Positions 9,292-17,837 of a DNA stretch of 64,000 nucleotides are shown here, one piece after another; position 1 is the stretch's first letter, and every line of letters starts with the position of its first letter. The notes under the pieces are model-generated. The model made no database searches. It saw nothing but the letters and a program-made list of their open reading frames with translations, and was not told where the DNA came from. The position numbers and the translations under genes are program-made. The stretch comes from Ignavibacteria bacterium (lineage in GTDB: Bacteria > Bacteroidota > Ignavibacteria > Ignavibacteriales > Ignavibacteriaceae), in assembly GCA_030684555.1 (NCBI GenBank), contig JAUXVN010000039.1, forward strand, positions 1-64,000. The letters are read 5' to 3'.

Positions 9292-9501
9292 CTCAACTTC
9301 CACCGGAAACGGATTTACATATCGGGGTAGGATAACCACATCGTGTGGTTGTGAAATTGGGGGGTGGTTTCTTGCGATTGCTACAAAGAATAAAAACACT
9401 CAAAATATAAATAATAAGATTAACGGAATAGTGGACTTGCCACTGTAGTATAATAGAGTAATATTAACTGGTTAATAAATGGTTAGAGTACCTATTTATA
9501 T

Positions 9502-10380
9502 ATGTCTAAAATAAAGTACAAAGATTTAACATCATTGAATTATACTCCTTCTAAAGGAATAAAAATATTTCATTACTGTAATAAAAAAACATTTTGGTCA
9601 ATATGTAAAAATAAATCTATCTGGCTATCAAGCATTTTTTCGATGAATGATTCAAAGGAATTATCTTGGGGACGTGATATTTTAACGGAAGTCTTAAAAA
9701 AACATAGAGATGAATTTCAACAAGAATTTAGGATACAGTTAATATTTATCGTTTTTTCAATAGAAAAGAATCTTTTACCATTAATTGCATCTTTTTCGGG
9801 TGATGGTGATTTATTAAGTCAATGGCGAGCTTACGCTGATGATGGTAAAGGATTTTCTATAGGACTAGATGCATCTTATATCAATGACTATTTCCCAGTT
9901 AGATTGAAAAAGGTATTGTACAACCAGAAGGAACAAAAGAGATTATTGTTTTATTCCTTAAAAACATTTCACAAGTATTGGATTTTAAATAATAATAAGT
10001 TTAGTGGAGCTTTGTTGGAAGTGTTAATTGAGTTCTCGGTAGACATTGCTTCGTTAAAAAATCCAACTTTCTTTGAAGAAAAAGAAATAAGGTTAATTCA
10101 TCTATTACACAAAGAAAACGGTAATTGGGTTGATTCTGGCGGACATAATTCCCAAAAGGATGTTATTCCAAGTGAATCGGTTTTATATAGAAAGAGTAGA
10201 AGCAATAACCCTGATGTGCCTTATATAAATGTTTCATTTTCGTACTGCAAAAATAATATTGTCAAAGAAGTAATTATCGGACCTAAAAACAAAATGTCAG
10301 AGCACGAACTGAATAAGAGATTAAAATCATTAGATATTTCAGAAATAATTATTAATAAATCACAATCATCTTATAGATAA
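9502..10380 (+). CDS. DUF2971-family protein
   Basis: A 292-residue soluble protein with the two conserved patches of DUF2971: SMNDSKELSWG (residues 47-57) and LLSQWRAYADDGKGFSIGLD (residues 104-123). No biochemical function is established for the family, which occurs sporadically in bacteria and often in accessory or mobile regions. It stands alone, flanked by intergenic gaps on both sides. Base composition is AT-rich. It is likely horizontally acquired, but that is inference. Confidence 0.85.
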   Translation: MSKIKYKDLTSLNYTPSKGIKIFHYCNKKTFWSICKNKSIWLSSIFSMNDSKELSWGRDILTEVLKKHRDEFQQEFRIQLIFIVFSIEKNLLPLIASFSGDGDLLSQWRAYADDGKGFSIGLDASYINDYFPVRLKKVLYNQKEQKRLLFYSLKTFHKYWILNNNKFSGALLEVLIEFSVDIASLKNPTFFEEKEIRLIHLLHKENGNWVDSGGHNSQKDVIPSESVLYRKSRSNNPDVPYINVSFSYCKNNIVKEVIIGPKNKMSEHELNKRLKSLDISEIIINKSQSSYR

Positions 10381-10642
10381 ATTTTAATATAGTACCCTAA
10401 CCAGTTTTTCGATCAGACTGCGTTTTGAATAAAGTGTTGTTTTGGTCTTGATCTTAAGTAATTGTTGCAGAAAATTTGTACGATATAATCAATCAGTTAG
10501 AAATTTGTGGTTTAACCGTTCATTTGGATTTAGCTGTACTTGGCGGACTGGGTTGATAGCCACCTGCATTCAAATTAGGTTTTCACATTGATTTGTAGGG
10601 TAAATTTTTTGAAAATATATTACTGTTATCACAATTAGTAAA

Positions 10643-11125
10643 ATGAAAATAATTTTAACATTCTTTTTAGTATCAATTTTACAATTCGCTGCTTTAGCTC
10701 AACATCCAAAACCCGCTAATCCGGAGGATGATTTTGGGTGGTTTACGATTGGCTTTGGAGTTGGGAGTAAGTATGATTTTGCATCTGTGTTAAGTGCAAA
10801 CTTTGGTCGGGAGGATTTTTTGCAATTTGCACTTCATGCCAATTCTGATTTTTTTTCAGTTGGTGTTTCTTCAATTTCGGTTTGTTATGGTAAATCTATA
10901 GTGGGCGACCTTTCCAGAGTTGCATTCTCAGTTGGTCCGTCATTAGTTTCCGACAACGATAATAGTGTTGTCCGATTTAGAACATTCGGGGTTTTAGGTA
11001 GTTTGCAATTAATATATACACCGGTTAAAGAGTTGGGTTTAGGATTAGATCTTTTTTACAATCTGAACTTTAAGCAAAATATTGCGGGTGTTTCTTTAAC
11101 ATATGTATTCGAAGGGAATAAGTAA
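10643..11125 (+). CDS. Hypothetical exported protein, small beta-barrel-like
   Basis: A 160-residue protein with a signal peptide (MKIILTFFLVSILQFAALAQ, cleavage after about residue 19). The mature part is short amphipathic strands rich in Gly, Phe and Ser, ending in LNFKQNIAGVSLTYVF, like a small outer-membrane barrel. No family is recognised. It has its own upstream gap and no obvious operon partner. Confidence 0.65.
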   Translation: MKIILTFFLVSILQFAALAQHPKPANPEDDFGWFTIGFGVGSKYDFASVLSANFGREDFLQFALHANSDFFSVGVSSISVCYGKSIVGDLSRVAFSVGPSLVSDNDNSVVRFRTFGVLGSLQLIYTPVKELGLGLDLFYNLNFKQNIAGVSLTYVFEGNK

Positions 11126-11276
11126 TTATTTAACAATAATCGAAAATACGATAGACCCAACTGCACTTGATAACATCACAACATTTTGAACAAATACTTT
11201 ATCAATGGTGCTACAAGAAAATAATTAATAAAAAGAGCTATCTATCGAAAAACAAATCGAACAGGAAAAATCAGAA

Positions 11277-11822
11277 ATGAAAAGTATGTCCCGTTATAAA
11301 TCAACTGCAATTATTTTATTTATTGTGGGATTAATTTTATTAATCCCCTTTATAGCAATGCAACAAACAAATGAAGTAAACTGGACTCTATCCGATTTTG
11401 TTGTTGCGGGTTTTCTTCTCACCGGTACAGGAATAGCCTTTGATATTATCTCAAGAAAATCCTCAAAGATTTCATACCGATTTGCTTCTGCAATAGCTAT
11501 TTGTACTGCACTATTTATGGTTTGGTCAAATCTTGCTGTGGGTATAATCGGGAGTGAAAATAATTCGGCAAATTTAATGTATCCCGGAGTTCTAACGATT
11601 GGAATTGTCGGGGGATTTATTGTTAAATTTCGTCCTCTGGGGATGTCATTCGCACTGATTGCAACTGCAATTGCTCAAGTAATCGTTACGGCGATTGCAG
11701 TTTTTCTGGATTTGGGTGCTCCATACAACAGCTCGACGCAGCTTATAATTTTTAACGGATTTTTCATCGAACTATGGCTTGTTTCAGCATGGTTTTTCGC
11801 TAAAGCATCGAAGGTAAGTTAG
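11277..11822 (+). CDS. Hypothetical integral membrane protein
   Basis: A 181-residue protein with about five or six hydrophobic segments (near residues 10-30, 40-55, 68-92, 100-115, 122-145, 155-176). There are no charged catalytic motifs and no family I recognise with certainty. The start at 11277 may instead be the in-frame ATG three codons later. It is a single gene between short non-coding stretches. Confidence 0.7.
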   Translation: MKSMSRYKSTAIILFIVGLILLIPFIAMQQTNEVNWTLSDFVVAGFLLTGTGIAFDIISRKSSKISYRFASAIAICTALFMVWSNLAVGIIGSENNSANLMYPGVLTIGIVGGFIVKFRPLGMSFALIATAIAQVIVTAIAVFLDLGAPYNSSTQLIIFNGFFIELWLVSAWFFAKASKVS

Positions 11823-11916
11823 ATAGTTTAAATTAATATAGTACTGAACAAATTCTATCCTTTATAAAAAATTTTTGTAATTACTTAGGGAGATAAAAAT
11901 TAGGTTGGGAAATTAA

Positions 11917-12174
11917 ATGATCACGAAAATTGTTAGAATAGGAAATTCGAGAGGAATAAGAATACCAAAATCGATCTTTGATCAAAGTGGAATTAAGGAT
12001 GAAGTGGAACTCGAAGTTAAAGACAAAAAGATAATTATTAAAAACGTTTCTGAAGTTAGGAAGAATTGGGATTTAGCTTTCAAAAAAATGTCAAAAAATA
12101 GTGATGATATTTTGTTAAATGAACAATCTCTTTCTGATCTATCCTCATGGGATAAAGATGAGTGGACCTGGTAA
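11917..12174 (+). CDS. mazE: MazE-like AbrB-fold antitoxin
   Basis: An 85-residue protein. The N-terminal half (TKIVRIGNSRGIRIPKSIFD) is a swapped-hairpin AbrB/MazE DNA-binding domain. The acidic C-terminal half (DLSSWDKDEWTW) is the usual toxin-binding tail. Its stop codon overlaps the start of a mazF remnant (TAATG), the normal mazEF arrangement. The antitoxin looks intact although its toxin is truncated. It may still bind its own promoter. Confidence 0.88.
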   Translation: MITKIVRIGNSRGIRIPKSIFDQSGIKDEVELEVKDKKIIIKNVSEVRKNWDLAFKKMSKNSDDILLNEQSLSDLSSWDKDEWTW

Positions 12175-12305
12175 TGGTCTTACGTAGATATGAAGTTTAC
12201 CTGGTGAATTTAGATCCAACAATCGGAAGTGAAATTAGGAAGACGAGACCTTGCGTAATTATTTCACTCAAAGTCATGGAGCAAAATATTTCACCTAATA
12301 AATAA
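12174..12305 (+). pseudogene. Truncated mazF-like toxin (first ~43 codons)
   Basis: A 43-codon frame starts on the antitoxin stop codon and reads MVLRRYEVYLVNLDPTIGSE followed by IRKTRPCVIIS. This is the classic MazF/PemK N-terminus with the ribonuclease barrel's first strands. It then diverges (LKVMEQNISPNK) and stops, whereas intact MazF is about 110 residues and continues into the catalytic core. The remainder is absent because an opposite-strand gene begins 10 bp later. It is almost certainly an inactive remnant. It is too short for usual gene callers. Confidence 0.85.
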
Positions 12306-12315
12306 GGACTCAGTA

Positions 12316-12771
12316 TTACTCAACAATCTCTTTCAACTTTTCCAATGCTTTCGGCCAATGTTCATCAAAGTAGTTGACGTATTCTTCGATGGTATCTGTT
12401 TCAACTGAAACTATTGTAACTCCGTTTATTTCTTCAAATGAATAATTTTCAAGTCCGCCTGCCCATTTATCAACTTCGGGACCTTCAGTGATTTCCTTCT
12501 CGCCTTGTAAAACACCACAATGTCTTATTGAAACAAATTTATTCGGAATATTTTCTGCAATTTCCGAAACCATTCCTCCGGTGTTTCCATTTTCATCTGT
12601 CCCGATGAAGAGAATCTTAGAACCCTTTTCCCAATTTCCTTTGTAAGTCGAACTTGGATTAAACACAGCCGTCCATTGTTGATAAGTTTCGATGTTATTT
12701 ATTCCCAACATCGTGTTATAAACTTTTTCAGCAGGGGCATTAATTTCAATTTTGTATTGAAGTTTTTTCAT
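12316..12771 (-). CDS. SRPBCC / START-like (AHSA1-type) protein
   Basis: A 151-residue single-domain protein with the helix-grip pattern: YKIEINAPAEKVYNTML at the N-terminus, strands ending ENIPNKFVSIRHCG, ENYSFEEINGVTIVSVET in the middle, and a long C-terminal helix (YFDEHWPKALEKLKEIV). The family binds hydrophobic ligands or acts as a co-chaperone, and this member's role is unknown. It is convergent with the mazEF remnant; its 3' end lies at the truncation point. Confidence 0.85.
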   Translation of the reverse strand: MKKLQYKIEINAPAEKVYNTMLGINNIETYQQWTAVFNPSSTYKGNWEKGSKILFIGTDENGNTGGMVSEIAENIPNKFVSIRHCGVLQGEKEITEGPEVDKWAGGLENYSFEEINGVTIVSVETDTIEEYVNYFDEHWPKALEKLKEIVE

Positions 12772-13043
12772 TTAGACATTCCTCCAAAATTTGTTAGTAT
12801 TGAAGTCGGTTACAAGTTTACGATAGTTTTTAAAAGAGACATACACACTTATCTCAGTGCAAAGATGTAATTATTTTAAATAAAATCCTATGACTCCGGT
12901 TTCCACAAAATGAATTTGGCATAAGGAAGTATTTCTTTTTTCATAATTAAAAAGTCTGGATTAGTCAAAACAGCACTTCAAAAACTGTTGTTGATATTAG
13001 CGCGTCACTTCTTTAATTTTTGACATCATAAAAAGGATTATAA

Positions 13044-13505
13044 ATGAATTTATCAAATGAGTTCTGGGATCCTACAGTAATCTGGTTTGCAGTCGGTCTA
13101 TTAATACTTGTTTTGGAGCTAGCCGTTCCGGGTTTAATTTTATTCTTCTTCGGCATTGGGGCGTGGCTGGTAGCTTTACTGACTCTTCTATTCGACATCA
13201 ATATTAATATACAGCTTCTAATATTTTTCATCTCATCTGTTATACTTCTTTTCTCTTTACGTCAATGGGTGCGTCAACTTTTTACGGGTAAAATGGGTAT
13301 TTCGAAAAATGATGAAGAGAGTAGTGGAGATTTGGTTGGTGAAAGAGCTACTGTAGTTGAAGCTATTATACCACCGTCAAATGGACGAGTAGAAATTCAT
13401 GGAACAAATTGGACAGCAGAGTCCGACATTGAAATTAAAGCCGGTGATATTGTAGAAATTATCGGGATGAAAAATTTAACATTAAAAGTTAAAAAAATTA
13501 ATTAA
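13044..13505 (+). CDS. NfeD-family membrane protein
   Basis: A 153-residue protein with three N-terminal transmembrane helices (~residues 11-80) and a C-terminal OB-fold (GDLVGERATVVEAIIPPSNG, IEIKAGDIVEIIGMKNLTLKV). This is the short NfeD form without a protease domain. It is followed after 13 bp by a stomatin gene, the normal partner. Together they form membrane microdomain complexes whose cellular role is still debated. Confidence 0.93.
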   Translation: MNLSNEFWDPTVIWFAVGLLILVLELAVPGLILFFFGIGAWLVALLTLLFDININIQLLIFFISSVILLFSLRQWVRQLFTGKMGISKNDEESSGDLVGERATVVEAIIPPSNGRVEIHGTNWTAESDIEIKAGDIVEIIGMKNLTLKVKKIN

Positions 13506-13518
13506 GAACGGAGTTTTT

Positions 13519-14442
13519 ATGGAACCGATTACAATAATACTAATTGGTCTGATAATTTTTGTATTTCTTGTTTTTGTAAATACAATTAGAATTGTTCCCC
13601 AACGTTCAGCATTTATTGTTGAACGGCTCGGTAAATATAATGCAACATTGGAAGCCGGTTTTCATATGTTGATTCCTTTCACCGATAAAGTATCTTATAA
13701 ACTTACTTTAAAAGAACAGGCTCTTGACGTACCTTCACAGGTTTGTATTACTAAAGATAATATTTCTGTGGAAGTTGATGGGATTCTCTATCTTCAAGTG
13801 ATTGACCCAATGAAAGCATCTTATGGAATCAACAATTATCAGTTTGCAGCAGCACAATTAGCTCAAACAACTATGAGAAGCGTTATTGGAAAGCTTGACC
13901 TTGACAGAACTTTCGAAGAACGAGATACAATAAATACTGCAATAGTTGATGCGGTTGATAAAGCATCAGAGCCATGGGGAGTAAAAGTTACACGATATGA
14001 AGTAAAAAACATTGTTCCGCCTCAAAGTATCAAAGATGCAATGGAAAAACAGATGCGTGCTGAACGTGAAAAACGAGCATTGATTGCAGAATCTGAAGGG
14101 GACAAGCAGGCGAAAATAAATCGTGCCGAAGGGGATAAACAGGAAATGATTGCTAAGTCGGAAGGCGAAATGCAAAAACGGATTAATGAGGCAGAGGGAC
14201 GCGGACAAGAAATTGAAAGAGTTGCAACTGCTACAGCAATGGGAATCCGCGAGATTGCAAAAGCCATTAATGAAGAAGGGGGAATGAATGCAGTTAATTT
14301 AAGAGTGGCTGAACAATATCTCGGTGCTTTTAGCAATCTTGCAAAAACTAATAACACAATTATTCTTCCAAATAATTTAACGGATGTTGCCGGTATGATT
14401 GCAACTGCAATGTCAGTAATTAAGAATGAATCAAAGAAATAA
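13519..14442 (+). CDS. SPFH/Band 7 stomatin-like protein (paraslipin type)
   Basis: A 307-residue protein with an N-terminal membrane hairpin (~residues 3-22). The SPFH domain follows (NTIRIVPQRSAFIVERLGKY, VTRYEVKNIVPPQSIKDAM). A charged coiled coil with repeating AEGDKQ / SEGEMQ blocks spans ~185-235, and a C-terminal oligomerisation helix ends the protein. It is co-transcribed with nfeD and ends before a strong terminator. Confidence 0.95.
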   Translation: MEPITIILIGLIIFVFLVFVNTIRIVPQRSAFIVERLGKYNATLEAGFHMLIPFTDKVSYKLTLKEQALDVPSQVCITKDNISVEVDGILYLQVIDPMKASYGINNYQFAAAQLAQTTMRSVIGKLDLDRTFEERDTINTAIVDAVDKASEPWGVKVTRYEVKNIVPPQSIKDAMEKQMRAEREKRALIAESEGDKQAKINRAEGDKQEMIAKSEGEMQKRINEAEGRGQEIERVATATAMGIREIAKAINEEGGMNAVNLRVAEQYLGAFSNLAKTNNTIILPNNLTDVAGMIATAMSVIKNESKK

Positions 14443-14770
14443 ATTAAAGTAAAAATGGTGATTCTATAAGGGGAGGTTTGAGTTGAATCCGTAGAGGAAT
14501 CTAATTAATTAGAAACTCTACGGATTTTTTGTACTTTTTGGACAATCACTAATTCCTCTGCTCTAACAGTGAATTCAAGCTATCTCTTAAATTCATTCTT
14601 CATTAGAAAATTTTGTGTTTAATTGATTAACTCTCCAAAATTGTGGAAATTTATATTAGAGATTAAAATTTATAATGAAAAACTTATTACGAAAACAAAT
14701 CAGACCAATATGAAATTTTCCCCTCGTAAATATCCTATCAAAAAACATTCAGAAAAATTAAGGTGAAGAA
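14443..14770. other. 328 bp gap with terminator and ABC-operon promoter region
   Basis: No gene. It holds the terminator at 14486-14530. A 13 bp sequence at 14655-14667 (ATTAGAGATTAAA) matches the marR-region inverted repeat at 11 of 13 positions. An AGGTGAAG ribosome site precedes the first ABC-operon gene. Confidence 0.5.
14486..14530 (+). terminator. Rho-independent terminator after nfeD-stomatin
   Basis: Eleven-base-pair stem AATCCGTAGAG / CTCTACGGATT followed by TTTT. The loop itself contains a smaller palindrome (TCTAATTAATTAGA). Confidence 0.92.
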
Positions 14771-15556
14771 ATGACATCCCGATCAAACAAATTTATGCTT
14801 ATCTCTTTTATAGCGACAATAGTTTTTATAATAACCGGATGCAGCAATAGGGAAAAGATTACCAATCTTTCGCAACTTGACGGGAAAGAGTTTGCAGTTC
14901 CAACTGGGACAGTTGCCGATAAACTTGTTTTATCAAAATTTCCGAATGCTAAATTTAAGTATTTTAATAGCGTACTTGATGCAAGTATGGCTGTAAAAGC
15001 CGGTAAAGCGGATGCCGCCGCATATGATGAACCGATCTTAAAAAATATTGCCGCAAAAAATCCCGGGTTAAAAGTTCTTTCTGAAATGATCACAGTTGAC
15101 AATTACGGTTTTGCAGTGAATCTTGAAAATAGTGAGCTAAAAAATTCTATTGATAGTGTGGTTGCCCAATTAAAATCAACCGGTAAATATGATGAACTAT
15201 TAACCCGCTGGCTCCCTAAAGCCGGCTCCCCCGGCACATTACCTCAAATTCAATTGACAGGAAAAAACGGTACACTGAAATTTGGTACGTCGGCAGTAAC
15301 TGAACCATTCGCATTTATAGACGGGACACAAAAAGTCACCGGTTTTGATATTGAAATAGCTTATTACATAGCTCAAAAACTTGATATGCAGCTTGAAATT
15401 ATTAATATGGATTTCGGTGCGATGATACCTGCATTAATTTCAAAAAAAGTTGATATGATTGGCGCTTGTATTACTATTACAGAAGAGCGTTCAAAGAGTG
15501 TGTTATTTTCAGTCCCATATTATACCGGTGGTATTGCTGCATTAATTAAAGAATAA
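14771..15556 (+). CDS. Amino-acid-type solute-binding lipoprotein with reversed lobe order
   Basis: A 261-residue lipoprotein (signal ending ITGC, Cys24). Residues ~30-150 look like the second lobe of a family 3 solute-binding protein (LSQLDGKEFAVPTGTVADK, VKAGKADAAAYDE, LKSTGKYDELLTRWL). Residues ~165-261 look like the first lobe (GTLKFGTSAVTEPFAFIDG, VTGFDIEIAYYIAQKLDM, MIPALISKKVDMIGA, ITEERSKSVLFS). In ordinary members the order is the opposite, so the protein appears circularly permuted. It is the first gene of a four-gene ABC operon, 12 bp before the fused permease. The ligand is unknown; amino acids or cystine-like compounds are plausible. Confidence 0.88.
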   Translation: MTSRSNKFMLISFIATIVFIITGCSNREKITNLSQLDGKEFAVPTGTVADKLVLSKFPNAKFKYFNSVLDASMAVKAGKADAAAYDEPILKNIAAKNPGLKVLSEMITVDNYGFAVNLENSELKNSIDSVVAQLKSTGKYDELLTRWLPKAGSPGTLPQIQLTGKNGTLKFGTSAVTEPFAFIDGTQKVTGFDIEIAYYIAQKLDMQLEIINMDFGAMIPALISKKVDMIGACITITEERSKSVLFSVPYYTGGIAALIKE

Positions 15557-15568
15557 CGGAAATCAATA

Positions 15569-17836
15569 ATGAAAAAAAATATTGTCGTTTGGTTTGTTTA
15601 TTCAATTCTTATTTTACTGCTGACAAGCTGTAGTGATACAAAAACATCAATTACTAAATTAGAAGATATAAAGAATATCTCTATTGGTGCGATGACCGGT
15701 ACCACCGGTGAACAAATTGCCATTACAAGATTTCCTGAAGCCAAAACAAAAAGTTTTGACGATATCATGGATGCTATTGCTGCATTGAAGTCAAATCAAA
15801 TTGAAGCAGTTATTACGGCATTTCCAACAGCATTAAATGTTACAAAGCATAATCAAGATTTAACAATCCTTTCTGAAGCCGTTGATTTTGAGAATACCTG
15901 TATTGCAGTAAAAAAGGGGAATGACGAGTTTCTTTCAACTCTTAATAATATAATTACTGAGCTTGAGAATGACGGCACATTAGCCGATATGAAACGGAGA
16001 TGGTTAAAAAATGATTTGTCCCCTTACGATGAACCAAATATTTTACTTCCAGAAAAAGGAAAACTGCTAAAGATTGGTACAAGCGCTACAAGAGAACCAT
16101 TCTGTTTTGTCGATGGAAATCAAAGAGTAACGGGACACGATGGTGAATTTGCAAGGAGAGTAGCTGCAAAACTAAATAGACAGATGCAGTTTGTTGATAT
16201 GAAGTTCTCTGCATTGATTCCTGCACTGCAATCAGGTAAGGTTGATATTATTGTAGCCGGAATGAGTTCAACCGAGGAGCGCGCAAAATCGGTCGATTTT
16301 AGTAAATCATATTTTAGAAACTCACAAGTTTTAATAGTTAAAAAGAGTGATGTATCAGACAATGTAATAGCAACAACACCGCTACTCCGAACTCCTTCGG
16401 ATCTAAAAGATAAAAAAATAGGTGTGCTGCTTGGTTCTGTTCATGATACTTACGCAATAAAAAATTATCCCGAAGCTGCATTACTCCAATATAAAAGTCC
16501 GCCGGAATTAGTTCTTGGCGTAAAGTCAGGTAAAATTGATGCTGCCCTTTATACAACCGAAACATTACTCGAAATTCTCCGTTTGGATAATGAATTGCAA
16601 ATGCTTGGCGATACACTCTTCACAATCCCTATAGGTATGGGGTTTAATAAAGGGAATAGTCAACTCAGGGAGAAATTTAATCAATTTCTAAAAGATATTA
16701 AGAGTGATGGTACTTTTGATGACATGAAAAATCGCTGGGTATTAAAGGGTGAAACCATAATGCCGGAGATTAAAAATTCTAAAAGAAACGGAACGCTTAT
16801 TGTCGGGACTGTAAGCGATAAAGGATTACCATTCACTATTGTTAAAGATAATCGAATGATAGGATTCGATATTGAAATATCTGAAAGATTTGCAGCCTAT
16901 CTCGGAAAAGAATTAAAACTCGTTGATATGGAGTTCGGAAGTTTGATTATTTCGGCGGTTACAAACAAAATCGAAATGATCTCAAGCACGTTGATGATCA
17001 CAGATGAGCGGAAAAAGCAAATTGACTTTTCCGATGAATATATGCGGCTTGGTGCAAGTGTTTTTGTTTTGGGAAAAAATCTTCAAACAAAAAATGTAAT
17101 CGGGGAAAGTTCAGAGAAAACTGAATCAATTATAACCAATTCATTTTTGTACTCACTTAAAGAGAGTTTCTATAACAATATAGTTTTAGAAAATCGTTAT
17201 CTATTGATTTTAGATGGTCTTCAGACAACAATAATTATTTCAATACTTGCAACAATATTTGGAACGCTGCTCGGTGGACTGATTTGTTTTATGCGAATGT
17301 CTAAAAACAAAATTTTATTAATACCGGCGAAGATTTATATATCAATTTTACGCGGTACGCCTGTTCTTGTAATTTTGATGATAATCTTTTATGTCGTGTT
17401 TGCATCTGTAGATATAGAACCTGTTATTGTTGCAGTGATTGCATTCGGACTCAATTTTGCCGCATACGTTTCTGAAATGTATAGAACCGGAATTGAAGGC
17501 GTGGATAAAGGGCAAACTGAAGCAGGTATCGCAATGGGTTTTACCAAGGTAACTACTTTTATTTATATCATTCTTCCTCAAGCTGTGAAAAGAATTTTGC
17601 CTGTTTACAAAGGAGAAGTTATTTCACTTGTTAAAATGACATCGATAGTCGGATATATAGCAGTTCAGGATTTAACCAAAGCAAGTGATATTATTCGTAG
17701 TCGTACATTCGATGCATTTTTTCCTTTAATCATGGTTGCAGTTTTATATTTTATTATCTCATGGCTTCTTATGTTTTCACTTGGATATGTTGAACGAATG
17801 ACGACTCCGAAGCCTAAATTGAAGAGGGGAGTGTAA
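15569..17836 (+). CDS. Fused solute-binding (two permuted modules) and HisM/GlnP-type permease
   Basis: A 755-residue lipoprotein-permease fusion (lipobox LLTSC, Cys21). Lobes read in order second (28-148), first (164-258), second (275-393), first (406-503), then a linker and a membrane domain (~540-745). The permease carries the EAA loop AGIAMGFTKVTTFIYIILPQ, marking the polar amino-acid family. Each pair repeats the reversed lobe order of the neighbouring lipoproteins. The acylated N-terminus and membrane C-terminus would hold four lobes at the outer face of the inner membrane. One base separates its stop from the ATPase start, so expression is tightly coupled. Confidence 0.9.
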   Translation: MKKNIVVWFVYSILILLLTSCSDTKTSITKLEDIKNISIGAMTGTTGEQIAITRFPEAKTKSFDDIMDAIAALKSNQIEAVITAFPTALNVTKHNQDLTILSEAVDFENTCIAVKKGNDEFLSTLNNIITELENDGTLADMKRRWLKNDLSPYDEPNILLPEKGKLLKIGTSATREPFCFVDGNQRVTGHDGEFARRVAAKLNRQMQFVDMKFSALIPALQSGKVDIIVAGMSSTEERAKSVDFSKSYFRNSQVLIVKKSDVSDNVIATTPLLRTPSDLKDKKIGVLLGSVHDTYAIKNYPEAALLQYKSPPELVLGVKSGKIDAALYTTETLLEILRLDNELQMLGDTLFTIPIGMGFNKGNSQLREKFNQFLKDIKSDGTFDDMKNRWVLKGETIMPEIKNSKRNGTLIVGTVSDKGLPFTIVKDNRMIGFDIEISERFAAYLGKELKLVDMEFGSLIISAVTNKIEMISSTLMITDERKKQIDFSDEYMRLGASVFVLGKNLQTKNVIGESSEKTESIITNSFLYSLKESFYNNIVLENRYLLILDGLQTTIIISILATIFGTLLGGLICFMRMSKNKILLIPAKIYISILRGTPVLVILMIIFYVVFASVDIEPVIVAVIAFGLNFAAYVSEMYRTGIEGVDKGQTEAGIAMGFTKVTTFIYIILPQAVKRILPVYKGEVISLVKMTSIVGYIAVQDLTKASDIIRSRTFDAFFPLIMVAVLYFIISWLLMFSLGYVERMTTPKPKLKRGV

Positions 17837-17837
17837 C

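Larger units (their letters stand above)
9105..9501. other. 397 bp gap after the chemoreceptor
   Basis: No gene. It contains the terminator at 9136-9166, the right copy of the diverged repeat (9167-9291), and a small perfect hairpin AACCACA-TCG-TGTGGTT (9334-9350). The final 80 bases upstream of the DUF2971 gene are AT-rich and presumably promoter. Confidence 0.5.

Noticed and set aside
12676-12870. A 64-codon plus-strand frame overlapping the 5' end of the START-like gene
   Set aside because: Mostly the complement of a clear minus-strand gene; composition and content do not look like protein.
13966-14357. Two long minus-strand frames inside the stomatin gene
   Set aside because: Shadows of the repetitive coiled-coil coding sequence on the plus strand; the stomatin protein is unambiguous.
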